Positions 32,035-40,815 of a DNA stretch of 64,000 nucleotides are shown piece after piece. The DNA is from Caproicibacter sp046707225 (GTDB lineage Bacteria > Bacillota > Clostridia > Oscillospirales > Acutalibacteraceae), in the NCBI RefSeq assembly GCF_046707225.1, contig NZ_JBJKOP010000026.1, positions 97,276 to 161,275 of the forward strand, written 5' to 3'. The translations under genes were made by a program, and so were the position numbers. How positions within the stretch are numbered: position 1 is the first letter of the stretch; each line of letters begins with the position of its first letter. The notes under the pieces are model-generated. The model did no database searches. It was not told the origin of the DNA and saw only the letters and a program-made list of their open reading frames with translations.

Positions 32035-34035
32035 TTGTTAAAATTATCACACAAAAGAAAATTTACTCAAAAATCCATTAAAAGAACTCTTCTGATTCAA
32101 CTTATTGGTTTTGCGGCGCTGATCAGTATTTTATGCGGCGTAGTAAATTCAATCATTCTTTACCAAACCGCTATGGATAATATGAATAAAAGAATCAGCG
32201 AAAGTGCGACTGCATATAATCACTCGGTTCAGAACGCAATTTCGACTTATAAAGCGGAAATTGAGTCGATCGCGGCGGACCCCATCATTACGGATATGAG
32301 CAAGACGGATAAGGAACGAGAAAATCAAAGGAACGCTTTGGCAAAAAAATATGGATTCGACTCAATTGTTGTGACAGACGCCGCGGGAAACACATCAAAC
32401 GGAGCCCATGTGGAAAAACGCGAGTACTTTAAGCAGGCGATGGCGGGAAATACATTTTTCTCCTCGACTCTTGTCGGTTCGGTAACCAAAAAGACAGAAC
32501 TGATCATCGCGACAAAGGCCGACAACAACCAATATAACGGCGTTGTTTACGGGATGTTATTAAGCGATATCTTCAGCAAAATGATCAGCGATGTTTCGAT
32601 TGGTCAAACCGGTTATGGCTTTATGGTTGACAAAGACGGAAAAGTGATTGCACACAAAGACCAGTCGGTAGTGACGAAATTTACAAATTATATTGATATG
32701 GCAAAGAAAGACGGCACCTATTCCAGCGCCGCCTCCGCAATACAAAATATGATACAGGGCAAAAGCGGGACGCAGTCCTTTCAATTAGAAGGCAATGACT
32801 TAACGGTTAGCTATCAGCCGATTCCGGATACGGACGGATGGTCGATCGGCGTTGTGGCAAAAACCTCTGAAATGCTGCAAAACTTTTATATCTCCATTTC
32901 CATAACACTCATTTTGATGATTCTCTTTATTCTCTTATCGATATTTATGGCGCTGAGAATTGCAAATCCCCTTGTTACCCCGATTGTTAGTTTGGCGCAC
33001 AGAGTCGAACAGCTTTCGGACGGTGACTTGCACTCCGAGGTTCCGCAGGTTAACACACAGAACGAAATCGGTGTATTGTCTGCCTCATTCACGAGCACGG
33101 TGCAGACGTTAAACGAATATATTGAAGAAATTTCGCAGGTATTAAATCACCTGGAGCGAGGGGATTGCACCGTAACCGCCGTCCGGGAGTATAAAGGGGA
33201 TTTCATAAAAATCAAAAATTCCCTGCAAAACATTGTGTCAAACCAGAACGACATCTTCGGCAAAATCAGGCTGTCTTCCGACCAGGTGGCTAACGGGGCA
33301 AGCCAGATATCCGATGCAGCGCAGGCTTTGGCACAGGGCGCGACCGAGCAGGCAAGCTCCATTGAACAGCTGTCGGCTTCAATCACTGAGGTAAATACAA
33401 AAGTGAATCACAACGCCGACAGCGCCGCGACGGCAAATGAGTTTTCAAAGAAAGCATCCGCTGAGATTGAACAGGGCAACCAGCAGATGCAGCATATGGT
33501 TGACGCAATGAGTGAAATCGACGAATCTTCCAGTCAGATTCAGCAAATTATTAAGGCGATTGAAGACATCGCGTTTCAAACCAATATTCTCGCACTGAAC
33601 GCGGCCGTGGAAGCGGCGCGCGCGGGCTCTGCGGGGAAGGGCTTTGCGGTTGTAGCGGAAGAAGTCCGCAACCTGGCAAGCAAAAGCGCCGACGCCGCGA
33701 AAAACACTTCAAACTTAATTGCGGCCTCTTTGACAAGTGTCGGCAGGGGAAAAGAAATAGCGGATAAAACCGCAAAATCGTTTGGCCTGATCACGGAGCT
33801 GGTTGAAAAGGTTGGCGAGCTGGTGAATAATATTTCATCTGAATCCAACGAACAAGCAGCCTCCATTCACCAGATCATGTTGGGTATTGACCAGATTTCC
33901 GCGGTTGTTCAAACGAATTCCGCTTCCAGTGAGGAAAGCGCCGCGACCAGCGAAGAATTGAGCGGACAGGCACAGGAACTGAAAAACACATTAGCTGCAA
34001 TTAAGCTGAAAGATTCCTCGAACGGTCAAAACTAG
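32035..34035 (+). CDS. Methyl-accepting chemotaxis protein (dCache-type)
   Basis: A 666-residue chemoreceptor: TM1 about 20-42, a periplasmic-side double-Cache domain (YGFDSIVVTDAAGNTS, REYFKQAMAGNTFFSS, TGYGFMVDKDGKVIAH) to about residue 280, TM2 about 283-306, HAMP about 307-365, and a signalling domain whose hairpin tip IAFQTNILALNAAVEAARAG is intact near residue 510. AVVAEEVRNLASKSADAAK also matches. TTG start with GAGGG upstream. The Cache domain suggests direct sensing of small metabolites such as amino or organic acids. The cell is therefore probably motile. Confidence 0.95.
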   Translation: MLKLSHKRKFTQKSIKRTLLIQLIGFAALISILCGVVNSIILYQTAMDNMNKRISESATAYNHSVQNAISTYKAEIESIAADPIITDMSKTDKERENQRNALAKKYGFDSIVVTDAAGNTSNGAHVEKREYFKQAMAGNTFFSSTLVGSVTKKTELIIATKADNNQYNGVVYGMLLSDIFSKMISDVSIGQTGYGFMVDKDGKVIAHKDQSVVTKFTNYIDMAKKDGTYSSAASAIQNMIQGKSGTQSFQLEGNDLTVSYQPIPDTDGWSIGVVAKTSEMLQNFYISISITLILMILFILLSIFMALRIANPLVTPIVSLAHRVEQLSDGDLHSEVPQVNTQNEIGVLSASFTSTVQTLNEYIEEISQVLNHLERGDCTVTAVREYKGDFIKIKNSLQNIVSNQNDIFGKIRLSSDQVANGASQISDAAQALAQGATEQASSIEQLSASITEVNTKVNHNADSAATANEFSKKASAEIEQGNQQMQHMVDAMSEIDESSSQIQQIIKAIEDIAFQTNILALNAAVEAARAGSAGKGFAVVAEEVRNLASKSADAAKNTSNLIAASLTSVGRGKEIADKTAKSFGLITELVEKVGELVNNISSESNEQAASIHQIMLGIDQISAVVQTNSASSEESAATSEELSGQAQELKNTLAAIKLKDSSNGQN

Positions 34036-34067
34036 TCCTTACCATCTGTGCAAAAATGGAATGAAAT

Positions 34068-34108
34068 GAGGCGGAATGCTGCGAATGCAGCATTCCGCCT
34101 CAAATTTT
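34068..34108. terminator. Perfect 15-bp hairpin between convergent genes
   Basis: GAGGCGGAATGCTGC (34068-34082), loop GAAT, and the exact complement (34087-34101). It lies between the chemoreceptor and the DUF4317 gene; T-tracts are weak on both sides (AAATTTTA on plus), so it may be a bidirectional terminator. Confidence 0.75.
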
Positions 34109-34144
34109 ATCCCGCCGTCAGGCCTGTTTTCTCATCGCGGATCG

Positions 34145-35272
34145 TCATGAAATATGTACGGGCACGCCGTTTACCTCGACTCCTTCCTCCGCGCGGATTA
34201 AAATATATTTGGCGCCGTCGATGACCCGGGTTTCCACCAGGTCGCCGCGCTCCGGGTTTACGCGGATCGTCACGTCGGGGGTGCGAACCTCCAGCTGCTT
34301 CATGTCGATCAGATTCCGCGGACTGATCTGAGTTTCGGAGCCAAACTCTTCGTCGTATTTTTCTTCAAACGCGGTTACGCGGGTCTCGGAAAGTCCGCAG
34401 GAAGCAAGAACTCCTTTTACCGTGCCCTTTGAAACGACCAGCGGTTCTTTCTCTTTGCTTGCCTTGTGCTCCTCGATCATTTCGGATAATTGCTCGTGAA
34501 CCGCCTGAACGACTTCCAGACTGCATTCTTCCGCGACGGCCTCGCCCAGGATCGACTGAAAGGTTTCTTTCTGGACGGCGGCCGGCATCGGGATTTCGCT
34601 TTTAAACACGGTATCAACGAACTCCGCGTGGTTTTCCTCAATATTACGGGAATAATAGAGGGCGCTGTAGATGTTGGCGCTGCGGTCATCGAAAGCCGGG
34701 AACAGGAAGCCCAGCTCCGGGGGAGAAACAACCCAGTCCGCCGTAATATTGCGGAAGGTGTTTTCGGAGACATAATACCCGAGCGCGGGTTTTCGCGGCT
34801 TTACCGGGCAGATGCTGCACAGAAAATAGGAATAGATCTCCGAAGAGTCCTCCTGCGCTTCTCCGTCCTTCGCATAGAAAGGAATGTCGTACTGATCCGA
34901 CGCCAGAAGAATCAGATAATTTCCTTCCATTCCAAGGGTTTCAATAATACGGCCGTAGAATTCGCGCACGGCGGCGTCATCCTTCAGCGCGGATTCTCTG
35001 AGCGCCATGAGCAGCTTGTGCTCCTCACCCTCCAAAACCTGCCGTGTCGCAAACTCAATATCAATTAAATTTTTTCCGACCGTGCCGGACAGCGTTTTTT
35101 TCAAAATCGCCAGAAGCTCTTCGGATTCCTCCTGAGGCATCAGGCCGAGCGGCTGGCTGAACTCTGAAACAATTTCTCTCTGATCATTGACATAGCAGCC
35201 GCGAATCCGGGTAATATTGCTTTTATCCGGACGAAAGCGGCGGCGGATTTCCGCAATTTCTTTTTCGTTCAT
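34145..35272 (-). CDS. DUF4317 family protein
   Basis: A 375-residue soluble protein typical of Clostridia, with start MNEKEIAEIRRRFRPDKSNITRIRGCYVN, and KNLIDIEFATRQVLEG and FGSETQISPRNLIDMKQLEVRTPDVTI nearer the ends. It has no transmembrane segment and no recognised catalytic motif; the family has no assigned function as far as I know. It is a single-gene unit with a good promoter (35315-35343) and shares its upstream region with the SIMPL gene. Confidence 0.85.
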   Translation of the reverse strand: MNEKEIAEIRRRFRPDKSNITRIRGCYVNDQREIVSEFSQPLGLMPQEESEELLAILKKTLSGTVGKNLIDIEFATRQVLEGEEHKLLMALRESALKDDAAVREFYGRIIETLGMEGNYLILLASDQYDIPFYAKDGEAQEDSSEIYSYFLCSICPVKPRKPALGYYVSENTFRNITADWVVSPPELGFLFPAFDDRSANIYSALYYSRNIEENHAEFVDTVFKSEIPMPAAVQKETFQSILGEAVAEECSLEVVQAVHEQLSEMIEEHKASKEKEPLVVSKGTVKGVLASCGLSETRVTAFEEKYDEEFGSETQISPRNLIDMKQLEVRTPDVTIRVNPERGDLVETRVIDGAKYILIRAEEGVEVNGVPVHIS

Positions 35273-35314
35273 TCAGATCCCCGTTTCCTATCGTTATTAT
35301 TGTCCTGAAATATT

Positions 35315-35343
35315 ATTATAGGATGAAAAAACGATTTTGTCAT
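35315..35343 (-). promoter_or_regulatory. Promoter of the DUF4317 gene
   Basis: Minus strand ATGACA (35343-35338), 17 bp, TATAAT (35320-35315), 43 bp before the ATG. Back-to-back with the SIMPL promoter, 13 bp apart. Confidence 0.75.
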
Positions 35344-35356
35344 CCTGCCCTGCCCC

Positions 35357-35385
35357 TTGCGTCCGTAAAAAGAAAGCGGTATGAT
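35357..35385 (+). promoter_or_regulatory. Promoter of the SIMPL-domain gene
   Basis: TTGCGT (35357-35362), 17 bp, TATGAT (35380-35385), 44 bp before the ATG at 35429. Confidence 0.7.
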
Positions 35386-35428
35386 AAAACGGAATCAGGA
35401 AAAATATACCGAAACGGGGGGAACGTCA

Positions 35429-36223
35429 ATGGAAGAGGAGAAAAAGCAGGGGTCGGTCGAACTGAAAAAGTTTATCATCGCGGTTGCGGCCGCGCTGATC
35501 GGGGTGGTCGCAATCGTGGGAATCGCTTTCAGCGCATTTTTCCGGCTGTCAAACAGCGGCAGGACGAGCGGAGCGGCGCAGAATCAGTCCGGCGGCGATA
35601 CCATTACAGTCTCCTATACGCAAAAAGACCGGGTGGTTCCGGATTTGGCGGAAATCAGCTTCGGAGTGGTCACGGACGCAAAAGAAGCCGGGGACTGTCT
35701 TTCGCAAAACAGCACGGATGTCAATCAAGTGGTGCTGGCAATCAAAAAGACAGGAATCGAGGAAAAGAACATTCAAACCAACGGCTATTCGCTGACGCCG
35801 CGGTACAGCTATACGGATGGAAAAGAAGAGATGGTCGGTTACGAGTGCAGAACCGACATTGCAGTAAGCGGAGTCTCCATTGACAAAGTCGGGACGGTGC
35901 TCGACGGGTCGGCTGCGGCGGGGGTCAACAAGATTGATTCTGTTCGGTACAGTTACAGCAAGTACGACGACGCCTACAGTACCGCGCTGACGGAAGCGAC
36001 AGGCAAATGCAGAGCTTTGGCCGATAAAATTGCCGCGAAAAACGGAGTCGGCGTGAAAGGCATCAAAGCGATCAATGAGAACAAGGAAGGCTCCGCTCCG
36101 CCTGTCGTTTACAACTCGTCGATGAAACTGACGGCGGACGCGGCGGAATCGTCCACACAGGCGGCGGCGGGGCAGATCGACGTGAACGCGTCGGTTATCA
36201 TTACCTATGAGATCGAAAAATAA
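35429..36223 (+). CDS. SIMPL-domain (DUF541) membrane-anchored protein
   Basis: A 264-residue protein with one N-terminal transmembrane helix (FIIAVAAALIGVVAIVGIAF, about residues 16-35) and an extracytoplasmic SIMPL domain: DTITVSYTQKDRVVPDLAEISFGV, IKKTGIEEKNIQTNGYSLTPRYSY, VGTVLDGSAAAGVNKIDSVRY and VNASVIITYEIEK. SIMPL proteins form ring oligomers; the role is unclear, with suggested links to envelope or oxidative stress. The ATG follows GGGGGG by 7 bp. Confidence 0.88.
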   Translation: MEEEKKQGSVELKKFIIAVAAALIGVVAIVGIAFSAFFRLSNSGRTSGAAQNQSGGDTITVSYTQKDRVVPDLAEISFGVVTDAKEAGDCLSQNSTDVNQVVLAIKKTGIEEKNIQTNGYSLTPRYSYTDGKEEMVGYECRTDIAVSGVSIDKVGTVLDGSAAAGVNKIDSVRYSYSKYDDAYSTALTEATGKCRALADKIAAKNGVGVKGIKAINENKEGSAPPVVYNSSMKLTADAAESSTQAAAGQIDVNASVIITYEIEK

Positions 36224-36301
36224 AGCGTATGCCAAGCTTGCCCTCATCTTTTAAAACGGTGGGAGCGGCGTTTGCAAAGGCGATGAAGGAGAGTTTTCGG
36301 A

Positions 36302-37249
36302 ATGTCGGTCAGGGGCTTCATGGAATTCGTGGAAATACGGACAAAGGCCGCAAGCGTGATCCCTTTTTTGCTTGGAACCGTTTATGCCCTTCACCGGTTT
36401 CGGACTTTTCATCTGAAAAATTTTGTTCTGATGCTGGTTTCTCTTCTCTGCATCGACATGGCGACCACGGCGATCAACAACTATATGGATGAAAAAAGGG
36501 CCTGCAAAAAGCGTGGAGCGACGCATCCCGCGGCTGAAAAATACGGTTTTGGGAAGGCGGCGGCTCTCGCGGTGATTTTCGCCCTGCTGCTCGTGGCCGC
36601 GGCCTTCGGCCTGCTGCTGTTTCTGAACACCGACTTTGTGGTGCTGGCCCTGGGGGCGGTTTCCTTTGCGGTCGGCGTGCTGTATTCGTTCGGCCCCGTT
36701 CCCATCTCCCGCACGCCTTTCGGCGAGCTTTTTTCCGGCGCGTTTATGGGGGTTCTCATCCCGTTTCTCGCGTTTTATATCCAGACAAATCACCTGGGCC
36801 TGCTTCGTTTGGCTTTGCAGGGCGGCGTGTTCCGCATAGCGGTCAATCTGCCGGAGGTCTTTTATGTTGTTCTGGTTTCGCTGCCCGCCGCCGTCGGAAT
36901 CGCGAATATCATGCTTGCGAATAATATCTGCGATATGCGGGAAGACGCTGAAAACGGAAGATACACGCTCCCGATTTATCTTGGAAAATACAACGCGCTG
37001 AAGGTTTTTGCGGCCCTGTACTACACGGGCTATCTGGCACTGGCGGTTCTGCTGGCGGCCGGGGTCGTTCCGCCGGTTTGCATCCTTGTGTTCGGCACTT
37101 TTGTGCTTGTGCGAAAACGAATCAGGGCTTTTCGGGAAAAGCAGAGCAAGAAAGAGACCTTTGTGCTGTCGGTCCAAAACTTTGTTCTGATGAACGGCGC
37201 TCTTGTTCTCACACTGGCCGTTTCCGTCGCGGCGGGGGGCGTTTTGTAA
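36302..37249 (+). CDS. UbiA-family prenyltransferase (MenA-like)
   Basis: A 315-residue, nine-helix membrane protein. The second Asp-rich motif is canonical (NNICDMREDAENGRYTLPIYLGK), while the first reads NNYMDEKRA, with Asn replacing the first Asp of the usual NDxxD. UbiA enzymes join a polyprenyl chain to an aromatic acceptor, as MenA does for menaquinone. No other quinone gene is present in this window, so the acceptor is uncertain. AAGGAG precedes the ATG at 11 bp. It follows the SIMPL gene by 78 bp. Confidence 0.82.
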   Translation: MSVRGFMEFVEIRTKAASVIPFLLGTVYALHRFRTFHLKNFVLMLVSLLCIDMATTAINNYMDEKRACKKRGATHPAAEKYGFGKAAALAVIFALLLVAAAFGLLLFLNTDFVVLALGAVSFAVGVLYSFGPVPISRTPFGELFSGAFMGVLIPFLAFYIQTNHLGLLRLALQGGVFRIAVNLPEVFYVVLVSLPAAVGIANIMLANNICDMREDAENGRYTLPIYLGKYNALKVFAALYYTGYLALAVLLAAGVVPPVCILVFGTFVLVRKRIRAFREKQSKKETFVLSVQNFVLMNGALVLTLAVSVAAGGVL

Positions 37250-37329
37250 AAGCCGCAGGAGAATCTCCGGCGGAGAGAAGTCTTTTGCGGAGCAGTCCTG
37301 CTGCGCGGTGGCGGCAGACCCGGAAATTG

Positions 37330-37387
37330 AAGCGCAAAGACGCCCGTGTGTCTGAGAACCTTTCAGGCATGCGGGCGCTTTGCGCTT
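37330..37387. repeat. Long imperfect hairpin without T-tract
   Basis: AAGCGCAAAGACGCCCG (37330-37346) pairs with CGGGCGCTTTGCGCTT (37372-37387) with one bulged A; an inner CTGA/TCAG stem lies in the loop. No T-run follows on either strand. It lies between the prenyltransferase and cupin genes. Confidence 0.65.
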
Positions 37388-37478
37388 GGATGCGGGATCC
37401 GGATTCATGTTTCCGAATCCGCACTTTTTCGGGTTGAAAGAATATTATATTGGTATCACTGAGAAAGGAGGGCGCAAG

Positions 37479-37961
37479 ATGGATTGGATGAGAGGATCGT
37501 ACGGCAATTCGCTCGGGCTGGCCGGACAGCAGACCTGCCTGAAGGATTACGGGCCGGAACCTTTTGTCGTTAATATTGAGAAGGCGACTCTTTGTAACAG
37601 AAATTACCGTACCGCGTTGTGGACAGGCGAAAACCTGCAGGTAACGCTGATGTGCATCTGTGCCGGGGATGATATCGGGCTTGAAATTCATCCCGATGTC
37701 GATCAGTTTATACGAATCGAGTGCGGCCGGGGAATTGTTAAAATGGGGAACGAAAAAAATCAGCTGACTTATGTCAGAAGAGTCTGCGACGGCGACGCGA
37801 TTATGGTACCCGCCGGGACGTGGCACGACGTGATCAATACGGGTAACTGTCCGCTGAAGCTGTATGCGATCTACGCGCCGCCGGAACATCCCCGCGGAAC
37901 GGTACAGGAAACGAAGGCGGAGGCTTTGGCGGCGGAAAGGCAAAATGATTCTTCAAAGTAA
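37479..37961 (+). CDS. Cupin-domain protein
   Basis: A 160-residue single-domain cupin. Motif 1 is seen in GDDIGLEIHPDVDQFIRIECGRGIV (histidine and acidic ligands, though with one His less than the classic set) and motif 2 in GDAIMVPAGTWHDVINTG (conserved His). The barrel binds a metal, and such small cupins range from isomerases to storage proteins; I cannot assign a reaction. AAAGGAGG lies 8 bp upstream of the ATG; a longer frame from 37380 overlaps the hairpin. A terminator follows. Confidence 0.85.
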   Translation: MDWMRGSYGNSLGLAGQQTCLKDYGPEPFVVNIEKATLCNRNYRTALWTGENLQVTLMCICAGDDIGLEIHPDVDQFIRIECGRGIVKMGNEKNQLTYVRRVCDGDAIMVPAGTWHDVINTGNCPLKLYAIYAPPEHPRGTVQETKAEALAAERQNDSSK

Positions 37962-37966
37962 AGGGA

Positions 37967-38002
37967 AACTGACGTCCGTTTTCTTCGGCGTCAGTTTTTT
38001 TA
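37967..38002 (+). terminator. Intrinsic terminator after the cupin gene
   Basis: Stem AAACTGACG / CGTCAGTTT (37967-37975 with 37989-37997), inner CCG/CGG, followed by TTTTTAAG. Confidence 0.85.
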
Positions 38003-38019
38003 AGATTCGGCGTCCGGCC

Positions 38020-38048
38020 TTTACGAAAATGGAAAAAATGGGTAAAAT
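38020..38048 (+). promoter_or_regulatory. Promoter of the FetAB-like operon
   Basis: TTTACG (38020-38025), 17 bp, TAAAAT (38043-38048), 48 bp before the ATG at 38096. Confidence 0.65.
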
Positions 38049-38095
38049 GAAATAGACCGTTTCTCCGAATGAACAGAAAAGGAAATGGAAAATCT

Positions 38096-38755
38096 ATGAA
38101 ACCTCAAATTGCCTTTCATAAGGTGTTTTACCGCAGCGGTGAAAAAGCAATTCTGAAAGACCTTTCGCTTGAAATATTCCCGGGCGATTACATTTCGGTT
38201 GTCGGGCCGTCGGGAAGCGGAAAAAGCACGTTTTTAAAACTGTGCTGCCACCTGATCAGCCCGACGGAAGGCAGCATCCTGATCAACGGGGCCGATGCGA
38301 TGAAGCTGGACCCGGTCGAACTGAGAAAAAAGATCGGTTACTGCTTCCAGACGCCGGTTCTCTTCGGCAGGACGGTGGAGGACAACCTGAGCTATCCCTA
38401 TCGGCTTCGATACCGGAAGATGGACGGGGACCGGGTGAACAAACTTTTTTCGCTTTTTCAAATGGACCCGGATTATTTAAAACATGAAATTGTAAATTTA
38501 TCGGGTGGGGAAAAACAGAGGATCGCGCTGATCCGCTCCCTGTTGTTTCAGCCGGAGGTGCTTCTGCTGGATGAGGCGACTTCGGCGCTGGATCCTGAGA
38601 ATACGCTGATCGTCGAGCGTGTGATCCGGACGCTGAATCAGGACGGCGTCACGGTACTGTGGATTACCCACAATCCGGAACAGAGCAGAAAATACGCCGG
38701 AAAGCTGCTTGCGATTGAAAACGGCGAAATCAAATCGATGGAGGCGCTGAAATGA
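38096..38755 (+). CDS. fetA: ABC transporter ATPase, FetA-like
   Basis: A 219-residue ABC ATPase: Walker A GPSGSGKST (near residue 40), Q-loop YCFQTPVLFG, signature LSGGEKQR, Walker B VLLLDEATSALD and switch His in LWITHNPEQ. Pairing with a UPF0014 (FetB) permease four bases of overlap downstream identifies the FetAB type, reported in Escherichia coli to export iron and protect against oxidative stress. The ATG at 38096 is preceded by AAAAGGAAATGG; an ATG nine codons earlier is possible. Confidence 0.88.
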   Translation: MKPQIAFHKVFYRSGEKAILKDLSLEIFPGDYISVVGPSGSGKSTFLKLCCHLISPTEGSILINGADAMKLDPVELRKKIGYCFQTPVLFGRTVEDNLSYPYRLRYRKMDGDRVNKLFSLFQMDPDYLKHEIVNLSGGEKQRIALIRSLLFQPEVLLLDEATSALDPENTLIVERVIRTLNQDGVTVLWITHNPEQSRKYAGKLLAIENGEIKSMEALK

Positions 38756-39510
38756 ACACAGCCAATATCAGTTTTTCCTCTCTGATGATCGCATCGCTGC
38801 TTGTATTCGTCTCGCTGCTTTTTTCCTATTTTCAAAAGTTGAAGCTGGAGAAAGAAATTCTCGTCAGCGTCCTGCGGGCGGTCGTTCAGCTGATTGCCGT
38901 CGGATATGTCCTTCAGTATATCTTCGGGCTCGAAAATCCTCTGTTCACTACGCTGTTTGTGCTTTTGATGACGTTCAACGCTTCCCATAACGCCGCGAAG
39001 CGGGGAAAAGGAATCCGGAACGGCCTTTTGATTTCGTTTGTCTCCATCGGGGCGGGGGCGGGGGCCACTCTGGCGGTTCTGGTTGCTTCGGGCGCAATCC
39101 GCTATGTGCCCAATCAGATCATTCCCGTCGGGGGAATGATTATCAGCAACGCTATGGTCGCGCTGGGCCTTTGCTACCGGCAGATCACAGCGGATTTTCA
39201 AAGCCGGAGGGATGAAATTGAAACCAAGCTTTCCCTCGGCGCAGATATTCTGCCCTCCTCCATCGAAATCATCCGTGATTCCATCCGGACGGGGATGGTC
39301 CCGACCATAGATTCCGCCAAAACGTTGGGAATCGTTTCGCTTCCCGGAATGATGACGGGGCTGATTCTGGCGGGCACGTCCCCCGTTCAGGCGGTGCGTT
39401 ACCAGATTATGGTGACCTTTATGCTTCTTTCAACAACCGCGGTCTCTTCTTTTCTGGCCTGTTACCTTTGCTACCGGGGCTTTTTCAATGACAGAAAGCA
39501 GCTTGTTTAG
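38752..39510 (+). CDS. fetB: ABC transporter permease, FetB-like (UPF0014)
   Basis: A 252-residue permease with seven predicted helices. The UPF0014 signatures LRAVVQLIAVGYVLQYIF, GMIISNAMVALGL and SIRTGMVPTIDSAKTLGIVSLPGMMTGLILAG are intact. It overlaps its ATPase gene by 4 bp. The likely role is metal (iron) efflux; in this window it contrasts with the FeoAB iron importer 13 kb away. No DtxR-like site is obvious before this pair. Confidence 0.88.
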   Translation: MNTANISFSSLMIASLLVFVSLLFSYFQKLKLEKEILVSVLRAVVQLIAVGYVLQYIFGLENPLFTTLFVLLMTFNASHNAAKRGKGIRNGLLISFVSIGAGAGATLAVLVASGAIRYVPNQIIPVGGMIISNAMVALGLCYRQITADFQSRRDEIETKLSLGADILPSSIEIIRDSIRTGMVPTIDSAKTLGIVSLPGMMTGLILAGTSPVQAVRYQIMVTFMLLSTTAVSSFLACYLCYRGFFNDRKQLV

Positions 39511-39720
39511 AATTTGACCGGACACGCTTTTCTGCTGCACCGGCGAAGCGGTGCGTTCCTCCCCGCCCAGACCCGGAACGCGCCTCTAAACGCCGGCGAA
39601 AGCGGGTGAAAGCTTGCGGGCGCTGAGGTAATATGTGCTTTGCTTCGATGCTTTGGACGATGCGAACGGAATGGCAATTATGATCCGGTAGGTGAATTTT
39701 GCATCGAAAGGCATGATGAC
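39511..39720. other. Non-coding stretch after fetB
   Basis: Most of the 338-bp gap 39511-39848 holds no supported gene. It contains a short hairpin GCACCG-GCGAAG-CGGTGC near 39537-39554 without a T-run, and at its right end the panE promoter. I see no RNA gene in it. Confidence 0.5.
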
Positions 39721-39749
39721 TTGCATTTTACCGAAAAGCAGGGTATAAT
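39721..39749 (+). promoter_or_regulatory. Promoter of the ketopantoate reductase gene
   Basis: TTGCAT (39721-39726), 17 bp, TATAAT (39744-39749), about 93 bp of leader before the ATG at 39849. Confidence 0.8.
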
Positions 39750-39848
39750 GAAAATGTTATTTTCGCCCGGATTTTGATGAAAAGAAACGGAACTGGACGG
39801 GAACCCCATCTGGAAAGCCGTCCCGCATAAGCACATGGAGGAATTCAA

Positions 39849-40760
39849 ATGGAAATCAAGAAAGCCGCAATGATCGGTTTGGGGGCAATTGGGTCGGTCT
39901 ATGGAAAATTGCTTCATCAGGCATACGGAGACGACTTTGCCGTAATTGCAGGCGGCGCGCGCGCCCAGCGGCTGAAGAAAAACGGCATGAAAGTCAACGG
40001 GCAGCCCTTTTTTCCGTGTGTCGCGGAACCCGGAGCGGAATTTGCGGCGAATCTGATCCTTGTCTGCGTTAAAAATTATCAGCTCGACCAGGCAATCGAG
40101 GATATCCGCGGATTTGTCGGCCCTGGCACGGTGCTGCTCCCGCTTCTGAACGGCGTGACGGCAAAGACACGCCTGAAGCACGCGTATCCGGAAAACGCGG
40201 TTCTGAACGGGCTCTCCATCTATATCGACGCGGTAAGGACGGAAAGCGGCGTCGTGAACACCAAGAACGGAGTGATTCAGTTTGGGGAAGACGACAATGC
40301 GGTTTTATCCCCCGAGGTCGCCATTGTAAGGGACTATCTGAACGGCGCGGGCATTAAAACCGAAGTTTGCCCGGACATGATCCGCGCGGTCTGGAAAAAA
40401 TGGATGATGAACGTCGGAATCAACCAGGTTTCCGCCATCACCCGTTCTCCGTATGGGAAGATCGCGTCGGTTCCTTCCACGCTGCAACTGTTTCACGAGG
40501 CGATGATGGAAGTCGTCGCGCTTGCTAAGGCTTCCGGAATTGATTTGAGCGAAGCGGACGCCAGAGAATTCGAAGCAATGATGGGAAATTTTTCGCCGGA
40601 AGGAAAAACCTCCATGCTGCAGGACGTCGAGGCGAAACGACAGACGGAAGTCGATTATTTTGCCGGGACGGTTGTGGAGCTGGGAAAGGAGCTGAAGGTT
40701 CCGACTCCCGTAAACCACGTTTTGCTTTTGCTGCTTCAATCCATTCAGGCTGTTTATTAA
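39849..40760 (+). CDS. panE: Ketopantoate reductase (2-dehydropantoate 2-reductase) family
   Basis: A 303-residue NADPH-dependent reductase making pantoate for coenzyme A. The dinucleotide loop GLGAIGSVYG (10-19), VKNYQLDQAI, LNGVTAK and the second-domain helix AVWKKWMMNVGINQVSAITRSPYG, carrying the catalytic Lys and substrate-binding Asn, are present. GGAGG lies 7 bp before the ATG. PanE homologues are often multicopy with different substrates, so true pantoate function is likely but not certain. Confidence 0.87.
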   Translation: MEIKKAAMIGLGAIGSVYGKLLHQAYGDDFAVIAGGARAQRLKKNGMKVNGQPFFPCVAEPGAEFAANLILVCVKNYQLDQAIEDIRGFVGPGTVLLPLLNGVTAKTRLKHAYPENAVLNGLSIYIDAVRTESGVVNTKNGVIQFGEDDNAVLSPEVAIVRDYLNGAGIKTEVCPDMIRAVWKKWMMNVGINQVSAITRSPYGKIASVPSTLQLFHEAMMEVVALAKASGIDLSEADAREFEAMMGNFSPEGKTSMLQDVEAKRQTEVDYFAGTVVELGKELKVPTPVNHVLLLLLQSIQAVY

Positions 40761-40762
40761 AC

Positions 40763-40801
40763 AAACGCCCCGCCGCGGCAGAAGCCACGGCGGGGCGTTT
40801 G
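40763..40801. terminator. Bidirectional terminator between panE and lysA-like gene
   Basis: AAACGCCCCGCCG pairs with CGGCGGGGCGTTT, with an inner GGC/GCC stem and short loop, AT-rich on both ends. Confidence 0.85.
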
Positions 40802-40815
40802 GGTTACTCCGCTGT

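Noticed and set aside
39511..39720. Possible small RNA or riboswitch between fetB and panE
   Set aside because: Only one weak hairpin without T-run, and no conserved riboswitch core recognised.
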